A stretch of 64,000 nucleotides of DNA from the NCBI GenBank assembly GCA_907163375.1, contig CAJQUW010004571.1:1-64000 (forward strand), read 5' to 3'. Within the stretch, counting starts at the first letter, position 1. Each line of letters begins with the position of its first letter. This document shows, piece by piece, positions 20,850-34,422 of this stretch. The position numbers and the translations under genes are program-made. This DNA comes from Prostheceraeus crozeri. Taxonomy: Eukaryota; Platyhelminthes; Polycladida; Euryleptidae. The notes beneath the pieces are model-generated. The model ran no database searches, was not told the origin of the DNA, and worked only from the letters and a program-made list of their open reading frames with translations.

Positions 20850-23465
20850 GTAGTATATGAAATTGATGATTGCTTTGTATTCTTTGATAATTTTACATAA
20901 TGTTTAAGATATCTATTTATAGCTAGCTGATGAAGTCACCGTTGATGTCTATTTCCGTCATTACTGGTGTCCATTTGCATTGAATGCATAGGAGGAAATT
21001 TTGAGTTATCTATGACAAAACGACATTACTGGTGTCAAATCTCATAAATAACAATGACTTTTGAATTGATATTTTGACAATCACTGCCTTCTAGTCATAG
21101 AAATGGAGCTACGAGCATACACAGAGTGCGTGGATTTATGAATGAATAAGTTGGTGAAGGAAAGAGAGATGTACAAGAAGTAATAATTGAAAATAGGTTT
21201 AAGAAAAGTCAAGTTCTTTATTGTTATATGAAGCGAGCAAAAAGTTAATCGATATACATCGGTTACTTGCAGATGATTTCTTTTTTATATCATGACTCTT
21301 ACTGTGTAATTTATCGTTGTGATTTCATATATTGTTGCAGGTTCACCGCTCATTTTCATCTGAATAAAGAACTTTCTATTTATTTACACCATAGCCATTA
21401 TCAAGAAAGAACTGAGATAAGCAAAGTTCATGGCAGATGCAGAAGTTTAAAAATTTGATGTAAAGAATCTGCACCGTATTGAGTTTGAAACATAAATGAT
21501 TTCTATTATGCGCAGAATGGAAGGATATGTGGCAGCAGAAATGTGCTGCTAACCCATTTCTCCCTAACATCGTATCCAAAAGTTTGTTATGTAAGTATAA
21601 TGAATGTACAAGGACTACATGTATAAAAATTCTTTCAGTCCTTCACATTCAGCTCGACTGTTTATCTAAGATCATACATCGCAAATCATACAGCTCACCA
21701 TTCATTTTAACTTTGCGCTAATTCGTTCGTTAAGTTCACTAGAAAAATTCAGTTCACTCAGTTCTTTTCCGTTCACTCAGAAAGACGTGAGTGTCGAATA
21801 TTACACGGATGTATTGATTCCACTTATCGAACATATTGGAAATGAATGGAGAATTTCATAATATCGATTTAAATGTTAACTTTTATTTTCCTACTTTGTG
21901 GTCGGCTTTGAAAGAAAGCAAGTTTTCTGAATTTTCGGCTAACGTTTAAAGAGTTTTATGTGATTAGACTTGGTCAGGCATTTTTACTTTTAGTGATGCG
22001 TTTTACGTGTTTAAGGCGAAACAGCCGAGATTGTGATGAAAATTTGAATTTGAATAACTTGCAATAAAGTACAATCCGCAGACGCATCGCCCTCAGCTTG
22101 CTCACTGCGACAAGTTCTGAATCTATAGCATGACTCCTACAGCTCATCCATTAGCGCAACATCTGAAGAAGACCTCGCCTGATACTTTTGATGGATTTGC
22201 AAACTCTGTTGTTTGTGACAATCATATTCAGGAACAAAGATTCATGCTTAAGTGACAGGGATAGCACTTCTTTATTTATATAAATGAACATTTCATTCAA
22301 AAGTCATTTTTATATTTGTATTGATGACATGCATGAAATAAAGTCAAAACATGAAAAATAAAATTGAAAGCTACTATAAACTTGGACTGCGAGCTTCACT
22401 CATCCACTTATTCATGTATTAAACCACAAGATCCATGTTTTGTTACTGCAAGGTGTAAATTAAGCAATATTATCAGCGTCTGCAACCATGAATATGCCAG
22501 GTAATACAGGAAACAAACGTACAATTTATAGAAAATAAATATTAACCATGCTAAAAATATAAATAATATTTAATATTAATAATAAATATAAATATTAACT
22601 CGATTGCTTGTAAATCTATCTTCTTTCATTGCTACAATACTTTGTAGGATTTTTTAAATTTTCAACTCCTAGGGGAAGTTTCTCATTATATTATCACAAA
22701 ATTATGCGCTTCAGCATCAAACCACACATTTCAAATAACAATTCCAAACGCATGCATTAGATCTACGTATTTGAGAATAGAATATAATAATTGAATAATG
22801 CTTTATTGTTTCACGGTGGTGCGGTGAATACATTACAAAATGATACAGTTCACAGTTAAAGACGATAAAGTAATTCATAAAAGACATGAAAAGAACACGT
22901 CAGCAACGTTATCCAAAGCGAATAAATGAAACGGACAGTCTTTGGAGTCTTTGGAGTCCCTAGGAGTTTTCAAGGTCGGACAATGATGGAATGATAGTCA
23001 ATATTATTTTTCGAACAGTTAAAACATAAAGAGAATAATTCAATATTAATGCTGCATGACTTCTGCTTATTCTTCTTTTTAAATCTTCGTTTCAATATTA
23101 ATTAAATAGTGAATGGTAGATGAATAAAATACTTGACTAACTGCTCAAAATTTGAGAACTATGTAAATAAGTGAGCTGTTACTTGTAATTGTTCAAGACA
23201 TCCAACTATCTTTCAATTTAAAGGAAAGGAGATTGATCAATGAATTACATGAAGTTATATTACAATGAAATACTTTATATTGTTCGCATTCATTAATAGA
23301 TAAAAGAGATAGATTATTTTAGAAAAGCAGGTCTGAAGCAAAGTAAGTAAGGCGATAAAATTTTACAATGGTTACATTTTTCAAGGATCCTAAAACTTTT
23401 GATTAAATTTCTCATGTGCAAGTCATTCAAGTCAAGTTTCGTGTAAGTGTGTGCTACCAACGAAT
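20850..23465. other. No gene seen
   Basis: AT-rich sequence with an AT-only patch at about 22555-22610. The stretch 21690-21735 resembles 57545-57605, so some of it is likely decayed repeat. No convincing exon was found. Confidence 0.55.
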
Positions 23466-23471
23466 AGTCTA

Positions 23472-24033
23472 GCAGCCAGACCGAGTTTCTGCTGGAAACA
23501 AGGCCGAAAATGAGACTTTCACAGGATGATGTGCACCCTTTGCCGACTACGAATCTACGCTTCTGCCGAGTTCGGCATGATATGTCTTCAGGTAATTTCC
23601 TTTCATGTGTATATGTCATAATCATGCTTCTGATCGTCGATGTATGCGAGAATGTGGTTCAATGTGGATCAAGTGGGCATGTTGGTACTTGCTGACAGTA
23701 GGAGGCTTGCCAAATCTGAATGTGTGTAGTTTCATAGATCAATGTTCATGAGCATGATAAAGATATGACCTGAAGACATTTCATGTCAAAATTTATGTCT
23801 GTAGACTTAGTACTTTTCAGTTGATAAGTGAAAACATAGAAAATTTCATTTTTGCCAAAAGCTGTTATCTGAGACTCATTGGATTGACTGTGTTTTTCTT
23901 TGTTCATGTCTGAGAAAAAGAGGAACTAACTAGAGCTCGGCAGACGCGCATATTCGTAGTAGGCATAAGGTGTACATCATTCTATGAAAGTCTCATTTTC
24001 GGCCTCGTTCCTGCAGAAACTCGGTCTGGCTGC
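23472..24033. repeat. Inverted repeat, arms about 98 bp
   Basis: The left arm 23472-23570 (starting GCAGCCAGACCGAGTTTCTG) pairs with 23936-24033 at roughly 85-90% by eye. The spacer is about 365 bp. Neither arm encodes a recognised protein. It may be a foldback element or an inverted local duplication. Confidence 0.7.
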
Positions 24034-24059
24034 CGGACCAGAGCCTGCAGTACATACTT

Positions 24060-27000
24060 CTCGAAAAACAAATTGCGACTTACTGACATTCTTCGGAAAG
24101 GCAGTGATTCTTGCGATAGGCAAGCTCTGAGGACGATTCACTTGATGAGAAAATAGATGACTGAAAACCACTCACCGCTAATGCATGGACAGATTAAAGT
24201 TATAGATTTTAATTCTCTGAGAGAAAAATATTTTCTGATTACTTTGCTCAAACAAGAATCTGCATTGTGCACCGATCGAATAATGAAACAAGAAACTGAG
24301 TGTAACAACTTTCTTCTTGCGTGGGGACAGATTTTTTTACAGCATATAGTAGGCTTACTACTTCTTACTATGGCTTTTCTTTGCCATTTGAAAAAAGTCA
24401 ATGAATAAACTATTAGCCTACTTTCTGCAACTACCGTTTTGTGAAAACGCATAACTGTTCAAGCCGCTAGGTCGAAAACGCGCTTATGCACCCTTGTCTT
24501 GTAGATAGCCTTCCTAGGTACCTGTATAGTGCAGATTGATAAAGATTTGTATAAGTTAGGACACAAATTTTCATTTTTCCATCAATAAGCGAAGCATTTT
24601 TGAAAATACTCTCATGTTAATATACATAGAAATTCAAGCATCTCTATCAAAAACACATTTCCGCACACTTGTCATTTAATACACATTCTGAAGTACTTGC
24701 AGATGTAAATTGATGCAAATTTGCCTATGGCAAGGGAAAAATCTGGGTGTGTTTCTATCAAGTGGAAAGTTCAAGGTGTTCCACTGACTAGATTTTCCTA
24801 GATTTTTGATATGTTGATAAGGGATTTCTTCTCTACAAGATAAAGCAGTAGACCTACCACCTACTGCAGATACTGCATTAGACCGCTACCTGTAAAGGAC
24901 AGTCACCCAAGAGAGACGTTTGAAAAATAGACTGCACTGGCGGTCTATTACAGGCTTTACGATAGAGTATTCGTTGAGCGAAAACATAAATTGACATTGA
25001 TTGGTATCTGTGATTTTCCATGTTTAATCATTTTTGCTCTTTTTTCGTGCTCTTTGAAACCAAGAAGCAAACAGTTTTTTCGAAGCTGCAGTTGTAGGCC
25101 TACATTGACATCTGCATTCAGAGCAGGTAGTGTTATGATCAAACCACGAAGTTAAGAAACTATTGGTTGTAAATGCTAACACTGGAGAGGATGGAAAAAC
25201 ACAACCTATCGATGCATGCAACACGTGTAACTCGATCTTATCAAACAGTTTGTATTCATTCGCTGTCTTACTCGTACATGAAGATTTCACAATACCAATA
25301 CATTATAAAGCAACGTTAGTATTACTAAGGTATGACCTGCAAGAATACAAAATAGAATGAATTAGTATGAAGTGAATCACCCGAAATCTTCTTTTTTTAA
25401 TCGAGCTGTCGTTAGCATTACTGGCGTGTTTGCAGAATGACAAAGGTTGACCATAAAGCTATATGACACTGCTATATTAATGCACTTCGTATAATTTTTT
25501 AAAAAGCATTTTAGGCAGTCAGTTTTAAATTTCATGATCAAAAAAGTGTGAAGATTTACATATGACATCAGCATTTAGGGGTACTCGTAAATTCATTCTC
25601 GTGTGAATTATACAGCAGGTCTTTTTTGGATTCAACTATAGGCCCAATAAACATTAGTTGACCTCCTAAACTGACATTTTATCTATAAACTTATAGGTAC
25701 TCGTAAAATATTTTATGCAAGCAGGTTATTTTAATCAATACACCATTTTTATAGGATGAATAATTTTGATAACTTTTCCTTAATTCATTACCCTTGGACT
25801 TAATAAATAAATTATTTTAGAAATCTTATTGATATGTTCTTCTCGTTGGCTTATTTCAGCACATGTATGAAATGCTCATAATCTTACTGGGCCTATTGTC
25901 AAGCATTGAAAATGAGATCAAACAAAGCAAGGCTTTTGAAATGCCTGCCAATCTAGTGACTATAGAGCCCACAATTGAGTATGTTCACAAACATTTTTTA
26001 AGCGCAAGACCAATGAGGAGTTATGTGATAAGAACAGACCGAGTTGCTTGTATTTCCTTACCCTAGGCTCTGTGCCTCCCTTGAAATATTCATCATTAGC
26101 AGGTAGCCTACCACAATGTAAACCTTAACTTTACATAGGCTTCATTATAACTTCCTTCTCGCGCAAATTCAGATAATATCTAATGTTATATTACTTTCTA
26201 ATCCCCTCTTTAACCTTTCTAGGCCTATGTTAAACTTGATCCATCTTACATGTATGTTTTTAATTTTCTGCTTAGGGGTATATACCCAGTGGTGAATGGG
26301 GGTATTATTGCCTAATATGGGGTGTTATTTGGGTATTAATACCCGATTATTGAATGATCGTCGTATTACTTTGCCATCCACTTACTTTCATTTGTGCATG
26401 TGACACGTCATTTGTAATGATTTCGATTTTCACTTTTGCAGACATACACCCTTCTCTCTCTCTCTCTCTCTCTTTACTGAATCATCACCACTCAATCTCT
26501 TTCCTCAAATTTTGATGAAAAAAGTTCTTGATTAAAGTTCTTGATTTTATATGCTTTCTTAATCAATTTCTGATGGCTTAGGCCTACTGGCACACGTGTC
26601 TTTTGTAACTGAGTTAACTGAGTTTCGTGGAATATTTTACTGAGTTATAGCCGAGTTTTTAGAAAAACTCAGCATACCGAGTTTAGCTTAACTTTGTTAA
26701 TCACCGGCAAACTCGGTTAACTGAGTTTCTTGAAAAACTCAGTTGACGACACTGAAGGTAGTCTTCACAACCAAAGAAGAAGTGCCATGTATAAACCTCC
26801 TAGTAGCTCACATGATGACAGAAAGAAGCAGTTCTTTCAGAAAGCAAGTTAAAGACAATCATCAATTCTGATACGAACGAAGCATGACCGACCGAAGTCA
26901 ACCACTCACCGTATAGAAGTCTGTCAGATTCGATGCAAATATTTCTCTTGACGAGAAGCTTCATAGCTATACAACAATTTAGCCGAAATAAAATTTGGCT

Positions 27001-27260
27001 ACATTAAAAATGTTTAAAAGTGATGTATTTTAGCCCAAAGGTGTCATAATGGATATTTCCCATCAAACTAATCATAATCAACAATGATCCGAGAAGAGAA
27101 TAATTCAAAAGGTACAAATCAGATCAATGGAATTTCAGTCACTTCGATTGCCGTAAGAATAGTTGAAAGTGTAAATTCATATAAAATAGATTCTTCCTAT
27201 TCTTCCTCTCAATAAATTGTTGAGTTAAGTGACCGTTATTGATTCGTGCATCGTCTGACT
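24060..27260. other. No gene seen; (TC)n at 26451-26474
   Basis: A CT dinucleotide run of about 12 units lies near 26451. Short self-complementary motifs based on GAGTTAACTGAGTTT lie at 26600-26755. An open stretch at 25860-26066 follows a fair acceptor (GGCTTATTTCAG), but no donor or homology was seen, so I do not call it. Confidence 0.5.
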
Positions 27261-27269
27261 CCAGGAACA

Positions 27270-27600
27270 AAAGACATTCAATTCTACACTTCACATTGAA
27301 TAAACTTGATCACCAAAACAACAATGTGCGTATAATTATAATCAATTTCTCAAAAGCCTTTGACAGCTTTGATTAAAATATTGCTTCCTACATGTTTGCG
27401 GAATTTATTTTAGACATTTCAAATGTCGAAGATGTAAGTATCCTTGGTGCTACCTTCCAAAGAAATTGTAAATTCTCCAAACTTCGTATGGAGCTTTTTT
27501 CACGACTCGAACATAGAAAGAGATTTCAAGTTGAATAATTTCCACAAATATGATGCATACCATAGTTTGGACTCACTTATTACAAGGTGTGGAATAACTT
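27270..27600 (+). pseudogene. LINE reverse-transcriptase fragment
   Basis: Translation gives NNVRIIIINFSKAFDSFD near 27325-27375, matching the conserved palm motif (DFSKAFD) of LINE reverse transcriptases. After an internal loss it continues SNVEDVSILGATFQRNCKFS (27420-27480), which resembles the region between palm and thumb in Jockey/CR1-type elements. The catalytic Asp at the start of the motif is Asn here. It is short, deleted and dead. Confidence 0.55.
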
Positions 27601-27622
27601 TGCATGAATCTGACCAATGCAC

Positions 27623-27735
27623 AACTGGCTGCTCTCTGTTCGATTGCTATGGTGTTATGTCACCAGATTGTGCCATTTCATTAACGCTACATGTTCCAAT
27701 GCTTCCTTTTTAGTGAAACAGAACGACATGTTTCA
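27623..27735 (+). repeat. Dispersed repeat R2, partial copy
   Basis: AACTGGCTGCTCTCTGTTCG and the following 110 bases match 34128-34230 in the same orientation and the inverse of 56940-57065. Only the terminal part is present here. Confidence 0.65.
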
Positions 27736-27739
27736 TTAT

Positions 27740-28410
27740 GTGCATCATACACTGCATTCACATTATAATCCCAAAATTACATAGCAATTATCAACAGCAT
27801 GTATCCGAAAATTAGCTGTTTGACCTCCGTTTTATGTTTTTTTGCAAGCATTATGTGATATAGATAAAGAAGACATTGTTTGAGAGACAATGCTGTCGCT
27901 GATTATTAACAAAGAAACCGAGTCAAGTTTTTAATAACCAGCATTCAATTTCAGGTAAAGAAATTGACATTGATTTATATATTACATACATTTTGTTATG
28001 TTGTTTAGTGATTCAGTTAGGCTGTATGATGATAATGTAGGCCCCACAGGTATACACATATATGAAACATTTTTTTAAATTCACGAGAGTAATTGAACAT
28101 ATATATAGTCTACTTCATATACATGCTGCAAATCTTAAATCACTATGCAGTAATTACTTTGATTGCATTTATCAATATCCAGGGTACATGATAAAGATAT
28201 AAATAAATATAAATCTGATGTACATGCACATGCGAAAATGTTGAATGTATCCATAAACACACGAAGGTTATATAACTTTAATATAATAATAATATAATCA
28301 CGAAAGTCATATAATCGCATATAAGTTATTTTTATTACAATGCAATAAATTTGCAAGTTAATGCGCAAAGGAATCGGAAGATGGTTCATTAATACTATGT
28401 TTCACATTTA
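27740..28410. other. No gene seen
   Basis: AT-rich; nothing beyond short AT tracts. Confidence 0.6.
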
Positions 28411-28419
28411 GGTAAGTAG

Positions 28420-29263
28420 CATAGAGTAGGTATATCAGGTAGAGTGGTAACTCTGCATTTATGAAATCCCCAATGTGTATACACTTTCGATTTTATTAAA
28501 TAAACTAAAAGGAGATGCAGTCGGAATTGTTTCTAAATGTGAGCTATGCGCATTTATGCAGTTTCCTAGAAATTACGACGAAATTGACTGATCATGATAG
28601 CATAAAGCAGAAGGAAATGATATTATTTTACAGATAGTCCGTGTCTGACAGTCTTGGAGAGGTAATGTTTGTTAAATTGGCAACTCGATGACCTGCGCTA
28701 TATTGCTTTCCTGCTGAACCTCAAGAGAATCTTCTTAAGCGTGATCAGGCGACCTGCCACTGGCATGGCAAAATCACAGATTCAAAGACAATGATTTCAA
28801 TTAACTTCGAAAGATGTAAATGAGTCCACATTACTATTCAGATTCTAGAAATGAAACATGAATTTATTGAATCATAAAATCAAGTCGGTGAAAACTGAAT
28901 TAAAAACTTAAATTTCAACCAAGAAAGCACGGATAATATCGCGACTTTTTCATGAAAACTTCCATTATAATACGGAGCATGAAATTCCTTTGATAATCAG
29001 CTTGATTTCCGCTTAGTTGGGATGATTAATAGCAAATATTCATTCCTTTTGGTATCCAACTTGCTTCATACTACTTACAACGGAGAGTCATCTCGATAGT
29101 ATTTAAATTGGCAAAATTTTGACTTTTTTAAAACTGCTCAAATAAATTTTTGGACCACGGGAACGCAATCTCCGCAAAAAAATTAATATTTTCGTATAAA
29201 AAGTTTCACTGTAAACACATACTTTTTTGAGTCGACACTCTACCTATATATCCCTACTCTATG
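28420..29263 (+). mobile_element. TIR element, ATAGAGTAGG family, copy A (complete)
   Basis: The left end CATAGAGTAGGTATATCAGG and the right end, which closes with CCCTACTCTATG, are inverted repeats of about 30 bp. The flanks GTAAGTAG (28412-28419) and GTACGTAG (29264-29271) differ at one base and look like an 8-bp target duplication. The 844-bp body is shared with the copies at 36.1-38.1 kb and 57.6 kb. No intact frame remains here. Confidence 0.75.
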
Positions 29264-29274
29264 GTACGTAGTAT

Positions 29275-30490
29275 AATAATATTGCTAGCGTTGTCGGTGT
29301 CGGAGAGTGTACTGTTATTGTCGACTTTTTTTTGGTTTGAGTGGCGTCCAGAAAGTTACGAAACGGCATCAGTGATTGTGAGCTTAGTAAAGATGCTTTA
29401 GACAATATTTATTATACAGTCTTCCACATCGTGAGAGCACCAAAAGATGATAATGTTTGATGCCGCATCAAGCAGCGAATGATTAATTGCATAATTAGCA
29501 ATTAGACATTTGAGATTAAAAAAAAATGCTGGAGTTTGTGGAACTATAAAATAATTTATATATTTCGAGGTCTTAATTTGCAATGGCTATAAGATCATCA
29601 AGAAATCTGTCCATATTTTCGAACACACCGTCAAACATAAAGATGATACATCGCCAGCATTTGCTTGCCTCTAACAAATATTTCTTTTCATTACAGGCCC
29701 ACTCATTGGTGTAGTGCGTATTAGGATGGGTAAGTATAGCACTTTGATGCTTTGGTTTTCGCGGATGCACACATTTTACAGATAATTAAATTAATTGGTT
29801 TAAGAGACAATTAAATATATTCATATTACAAGCCTTAACATGTGAAAAGTTGTTAATGTCAACATGACTATTAGAACAACATGAATCTGAAACTAATCAG
29901 GTATAAACAGTCTTCATCAAAATCAACTAAGTTGCGATATTGCGGAGAAAGTTAATGATCCATGATTTATACTAAGGAACGAAATTATGACACAAGCCAT
30001 AGACAGAACTAAGTCCGTTTAAATGAAGTGCTTCCACACTGTGGAAATAAATATGATCGTTCGCGGATCGCTGCAATCCGCTCTTTTATTAATTTCATAC
30101 ATACCTTACATGGCAAATTTTGTTGATAGATGCAAATTTCTTTTGTCTTCTTTACTGCTCGTTGGGAAAGCAGTGATAGCAGAAATAATTGTTAAGTTGA
30201 AACTGAGTCCCTAGTTCAAATTTTCATCATAGGTTTTATTTTTCCATGGTTTGTGTTGTCCCCTTTCTTTGGTAAGTTTTAGGTGGCTGTTGTATAAATT
30301 AAAAAATACTTATAGTCGAAGACTTTTTACAAATTTTATTTTGCATTGTCCTCATGTATACTGTATGTTGTTTAAACAGTATTTTCATAGGAAATCAAGC
30401 AACACGGAAGATGTTGAGCACAAGTCAAACGTCAGTCAGATTGAACAACAGGTCCCGAGTGCTTTGTTGTCTTGTGTTTACGTCGTTATG
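29275..30490. other. No gene seen
   Basis: No convincing exon. Several short minus-strand open stretches lack splice signals or similarity to anything I recognise. Confidence 0.55.
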
Positions 30491-30496
30491 TAATTG

Positions 30497-30595
30497 ATAA
30501 TGCATAGATTTGAGGTCATTATTTGCTGTAATTACTGAGAGCTGAAGGCTCGAGGTTATTATGACAAATCATGACCGAAGAAATCTATGCATTAT
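30497..30595. repeat. Hairpin element 1
   Basis: ATAATGCATAGATTT at the left pairs with AAATCTATGCATTAT at the right. An inner pair (GGTCAT / ATGACC) and a central GAGCTGAAGGCTC complete a long imperfect stem. Confidence 0.65.
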
Positions 30596-30600
30596 TTGTT

Positions 30601-30725
30601 ATAATGCATGAGTTTTTTCGTAGAAGTGTGCACCAGGTTAATAATTTCCAATCGGGAAAATAATTACCTGCTTCGTGGAACTTATTAACCTGTGGACATA
30701 GAAAGCCTTACAAAATCATGCATTA
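30601..30725. repeat. Hairpin element 2
   Basis: ATAATGCATGA at 30601 pairs with TCATGCATTAT ending at about 30725. Inside, CCAGGTTAATAA pairs with TTATTAACCTGTGG. It begins about six bases after the end of hairpin 1 and has similar ends. Confidence 0.6.
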
Positions 30726-31747
30726 TAGTCAGCTATATATGCAGCTAATTCATCCTAGCATAAGATTTTTACATTTTGCCTGACAATATTGCTCTTAGTT
30801 GCAATATTGTCCGGTAAATGCCATGCAATTCCTATGGAAGAAAAAAGCCCAATATATGTCCGCTACCACAGATGTTTCAGTGATTCATGGATTACATTGA
30901 ATTTACATTGTCGTTGTAGGCTATGATGTAATTGCCTAAACGAATCGTAAAGCAACTACATGACCAAAGAATGAGATCAATTGTGTTTTTTACGTTTAAA
31001 TTGGTCCGTCATTTGGATCCACCCATCGTCTATTGGTGTTGGTGTAAAGCATGGATTCAATACATTCAAGTGCGCATACGAAACATCTATTTGGGTCCTG
31101 TGATCATACGACTTCACATGCAAAATTACACAGGAAGAGATTCGTCGGAAGATTTGTGTCTAAGTCACAGGATACCATTTACTTTTAGAATGAGCGAGAT
31201 TTTTATGCATATGCTTCGTCCTCTGATAAATTTCATGCATGATATCAGTATGCTACGATAATCGTGACATTAAATTTGGTTGTTGAATCAATTGCTTGAA
31301 CTACATATTGTAATGTCCATGTGCTTGATTCTATTCTCTCAAATCCTTCCATGAAGATTAGCATTCCGGATGAAAATGTTCACAATTTTGTCCTGTCTTT
31401 TTCACTAGAAAAGGAGTTATTTGCTATCCATTAACGAAATTCACATTATGAACAAATTCTCCTTTCTTACTCAGACACCATTTTTTGAAATGCAGTTGAT
31501 GAAACTTAAGAAAGTATAAATAAGTGAACTGAATAAAACATAAGTACTCCTATTCACTTTTAATTACCATTCTGTTCACGTAATAGAGTTGTGCTGATTT
31601 CCCTACTTACGTTGACTAGCCATTGCTAGATAGCCTATACAGCCTGTAGTCATGAATTTCCACTGCTAGGAATTTGAATTATAATGTTCTATGTCATTTT
31701 CAACATAGTGTTGTCATTTTTAACATAGTCCGAGCCATTACCTTGGA

Positions 31748-31872
31748 TAAATTATAATAGGAATATTGTCATAGCTTCATCGGACAAATAATACAGATAT
31801 CCTTGGACGCTAACGCGTCCTCGGATAATCTGCATTATTGTCTTCTAGATTATGACAATATTCCTATATTAT
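31748..31872. repeat. Hairpin element 3
   Basis: ATAATAGGAATATTGTCAT and its complement form the outer stem, CGGACAAATAAT and ATTATTGTC the inner stem. The centre, GGACGCTAACGCGTCC, is itself palindromic. Confidence 0.65.
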
Positions 31873-32699
31873 TGACTATCTATTGAAGATGTAGACATCG
31901 CCTTTTTGGGTCGGAATGCATCATGCTGCAGTTCATAGAAGTAGATAGTAGGACTTTCTATGGTATTGTTAATTTCTACGGTGCAGTTAGTCAATGAAAA
32001 GTAGCATGAACATCAAATATATTGTGCGTAATTTAGCTATGGTATAATGAGGAAAAAGAAGGTAAATGATGTATTTCATAATGGTGATATTTGGATCAAT
32101 TCATCGCACAATTATTTTAGAAATCTAGGTTGGCATAAGTCTACATATGCATTCATAGAATTCTGCCCGCTTTCTTTCTACATTGATGCATAGTCGAACT
32201 CAAATGCGCACGTTATTGCTAACATGTTTTTCGGACAAAAATGTAAAAATAATTGTACGATTATAAATGTCTAGACCTCCTTGGTAATGCATGCAATGTT
32301 GCTGAGCCTAAAAGCTATGACATCAGACGTTCAAGATTTCAATCGTAAAAATACTCAAATCTGTGAATCCATTCTACAATTAAGACCTTCTAATTTGGAA
32401 TTGGAGATACATGAACGACCTTAATAGAAAAATGATAGTGGAAATATTGGCTGAAAAACACACTTACTCAGTAATAATATAGGATTCATTGCCTTTACAT
32501 CATAGCATTCTATCAAGGTTGGTGGGCATAAATCGTAAATTTCTAATTTATGCCTGCCCAATTTCAAAGATTTTCAATGGAGCTACAACTTCACATTTAT
32601 GCCATCCGTTTCAACATATCTATTTTAAACATCATCATTTCAATGCTAATCACAGAATTAATATTTTGTTTATCTGCATCGGTTTGCTAGAAGTGTGAT

Positions 32700-32935
32700 T
32701 AATACGAAATTGACGGCACATCGAGGAACCTATTGAGTGGGCAAAAAGGAATTCCTTATACCTTACAGAGATAGGAAAAAAGTCGTGCGTCGCTTGCGGA
32801 TTAATGTGAGTTCCAGCAAAGTGCTTCGAATTCCAAAATTCCTTCAGATTCGAAGAATTCAGATCATCGCGCACAAGTTTTCTCCATGATGTTGGCTCTT
32901 CCGATCATTATTAAAAAAGTAGCAGGCGTACGAAA
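32700..32935 (+). repeat. Dispersed repeat R2, partial copy
   Basis: It shares TTTTCTC-ATGATGTTGG, CCGATCATTATTAAAAAAGT and the preceding 150 bases with 33895-34015 and with the inverse of 57190-57385. It holds the internal part of the repeat only. Confidence 0.6.
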
Positions 32936-33277
32936 ATTAGTTCACTTGTTGATTTTACATCCTCTCCTCGGCATTGATCATTGTATATAGTGCATACATT
33001 TAATCGAAGCCAGGCATCGATGTGTGTTTCGGTGTGTGCGAAGTGATATCACAGCACGCACGCATCTCTCACTGGCTCTGCTGACAGCTTATTGTTTGCG
33101 ATTTCCAATAGCAAGCGATACACGAATTATCCATTCGAGAAGGAGCAAGTTGTCGAATTCTGTGATGTGCCATTTCGATATTAAGGTAACATACAATTCT
33201 TCCTTTCTAGGAAACCGTAGCGCGCGCAGATGAATCTAATTCTGTGGAGCTAATGCTCCATCGACATCCATGGTCTA

Positions 33278-33408
33278 CGTCATGAATATAGGAATTATAG
33301 CTATCTGTCGAGGGCATAAATTGGAAGATATCCGAGGGCGCACAGCGCACGGTGATGTCTTCTAATTTATGCCCAACGACAGATAGCTGTAATTTCTATT
33401 CATGCCTG
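33278..33408. repeat. Hairpin element 4
   Basis: CATGAATATAGGAATTATAG pairs with CTGTAATTTCTATTCATG. The inner stem is CTGTCGAGGGCATAAATT with AATTTATGCCCAACGACAG. The centre is GC-rich (GAGGGCGCACAGCGCAC). The layout is like hairpin 3. Confidence 0.7.
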
Positions 33409-33894
33409 AACTATCTTGGATTAAAAAAACAATTATGACCTGGTCCAGAGTATTAGCATTGAAATGATCATGTTCAAAATAGATGAAAACGGAGGGCATA
33501 AATAGGATTTTGTAGTTCCATTGAAAATACATTGAAATGCATTCACTGATAACTCAAATTTCAAATATCATTTGTGATCATCACATTTTCCCCATGATGG
33601 CTATAACACGGAATTAATGAGAATAAGCCTTGGGCATGCGACATCATTTGTGTGATGGAAAACCCAAGTAAAACGATATGTTTATTGGTAAATATAATAT
33701 TGAGGAATTTTCGTCCCTGCATGCGCAGGTCATGATCACAATTGAAACAATTCACGAGACCAGACTGTTGTTACAGTTATTCACTCTAACTCACATCACG
33801 GATGCACAATGCCATAGAAATGCGACAAAAGGCAGCCAGCAAAGATAAAGGCAACCACAATCACTGAATTAGATTGCTTAATCGTGTCACTTAG

Positions 33895-34245
33895 CTGGAA
33901 GTGCTCCGATCGCCACGATTCTTTCAGATTCGAGGAATGCAGATCATTGCGCAAAAGTTTTCTCGATAATGTTGGCCCTGCCGATCATTATTCAAAAAGT
34001 TAGCAGGCGCACGAAAAAACGTTCAGAGCTTCTTTGTAGAATTTGACATCGACTGTGTCTCTTTGCTGTGTGATCCGGTTGATAACAGTCACTGAAACTT
34101 TGCACAATTTGGCGTGTTTAATGTTGAACTGGCTGCTCACTGTTCGATTGCTATGGTATTTAGTCAGGAGATTGTGCCATTTCATTAACGCTACATGTTC
34201 CAATGCTTCCTTTCTAGTTAAACAGAAGAAGAGACGACCTGTCTA
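33895..34245 (+). repeat. Dispersed repeat R2
   Basis: The 350 bases match 56937-57290 in inverse orientation and overlap the partial copies at 27.6 and 32.7 kb. The sequence ends in GAAGAAGAGACGACCTGTCTAATTCT. Translations give short Lys/Arg-rich pieces (KQKKRRPV / KRKKRRPV) in two copies, which hints at former coding capacity, but the family is not recognised. Confidence 0.7.
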
Positions 34246-34422
34246 ATTCTATGACCACAATAGTCAATCGACAGGCATATACGTCAGAGCTAAGAAGTAC
34301 TTGATAAAGGAATGCATTGTGTACAATAAATAAAATACAACAATTATTAGTAATAAGAGGAAAAAAGAAAGACAGATTAAAAACGAATAAAATAAGAAGG
34401 TAGAAAAAATGCACACATGAAC

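Larger units (their letters stand above)
32561..33545. repeat. Inverted repeat around a GGGCATAAAT motif
   Basis: About 32560-32650 (TTTCAATGGAGCTACAACTT, TTATGCC, TTTCAATGCTAAT) is inverted at about 33455-33545. Arms are roughly 90 bp. Hairpin 4 and repeat R2 sequence lie between them. Confidence 0.55.

Noticed and set aside
30932-31261. 109-residue plus-strand frame
   Set aside because: No ATG at its start, no splice signals and no recognisable motif.
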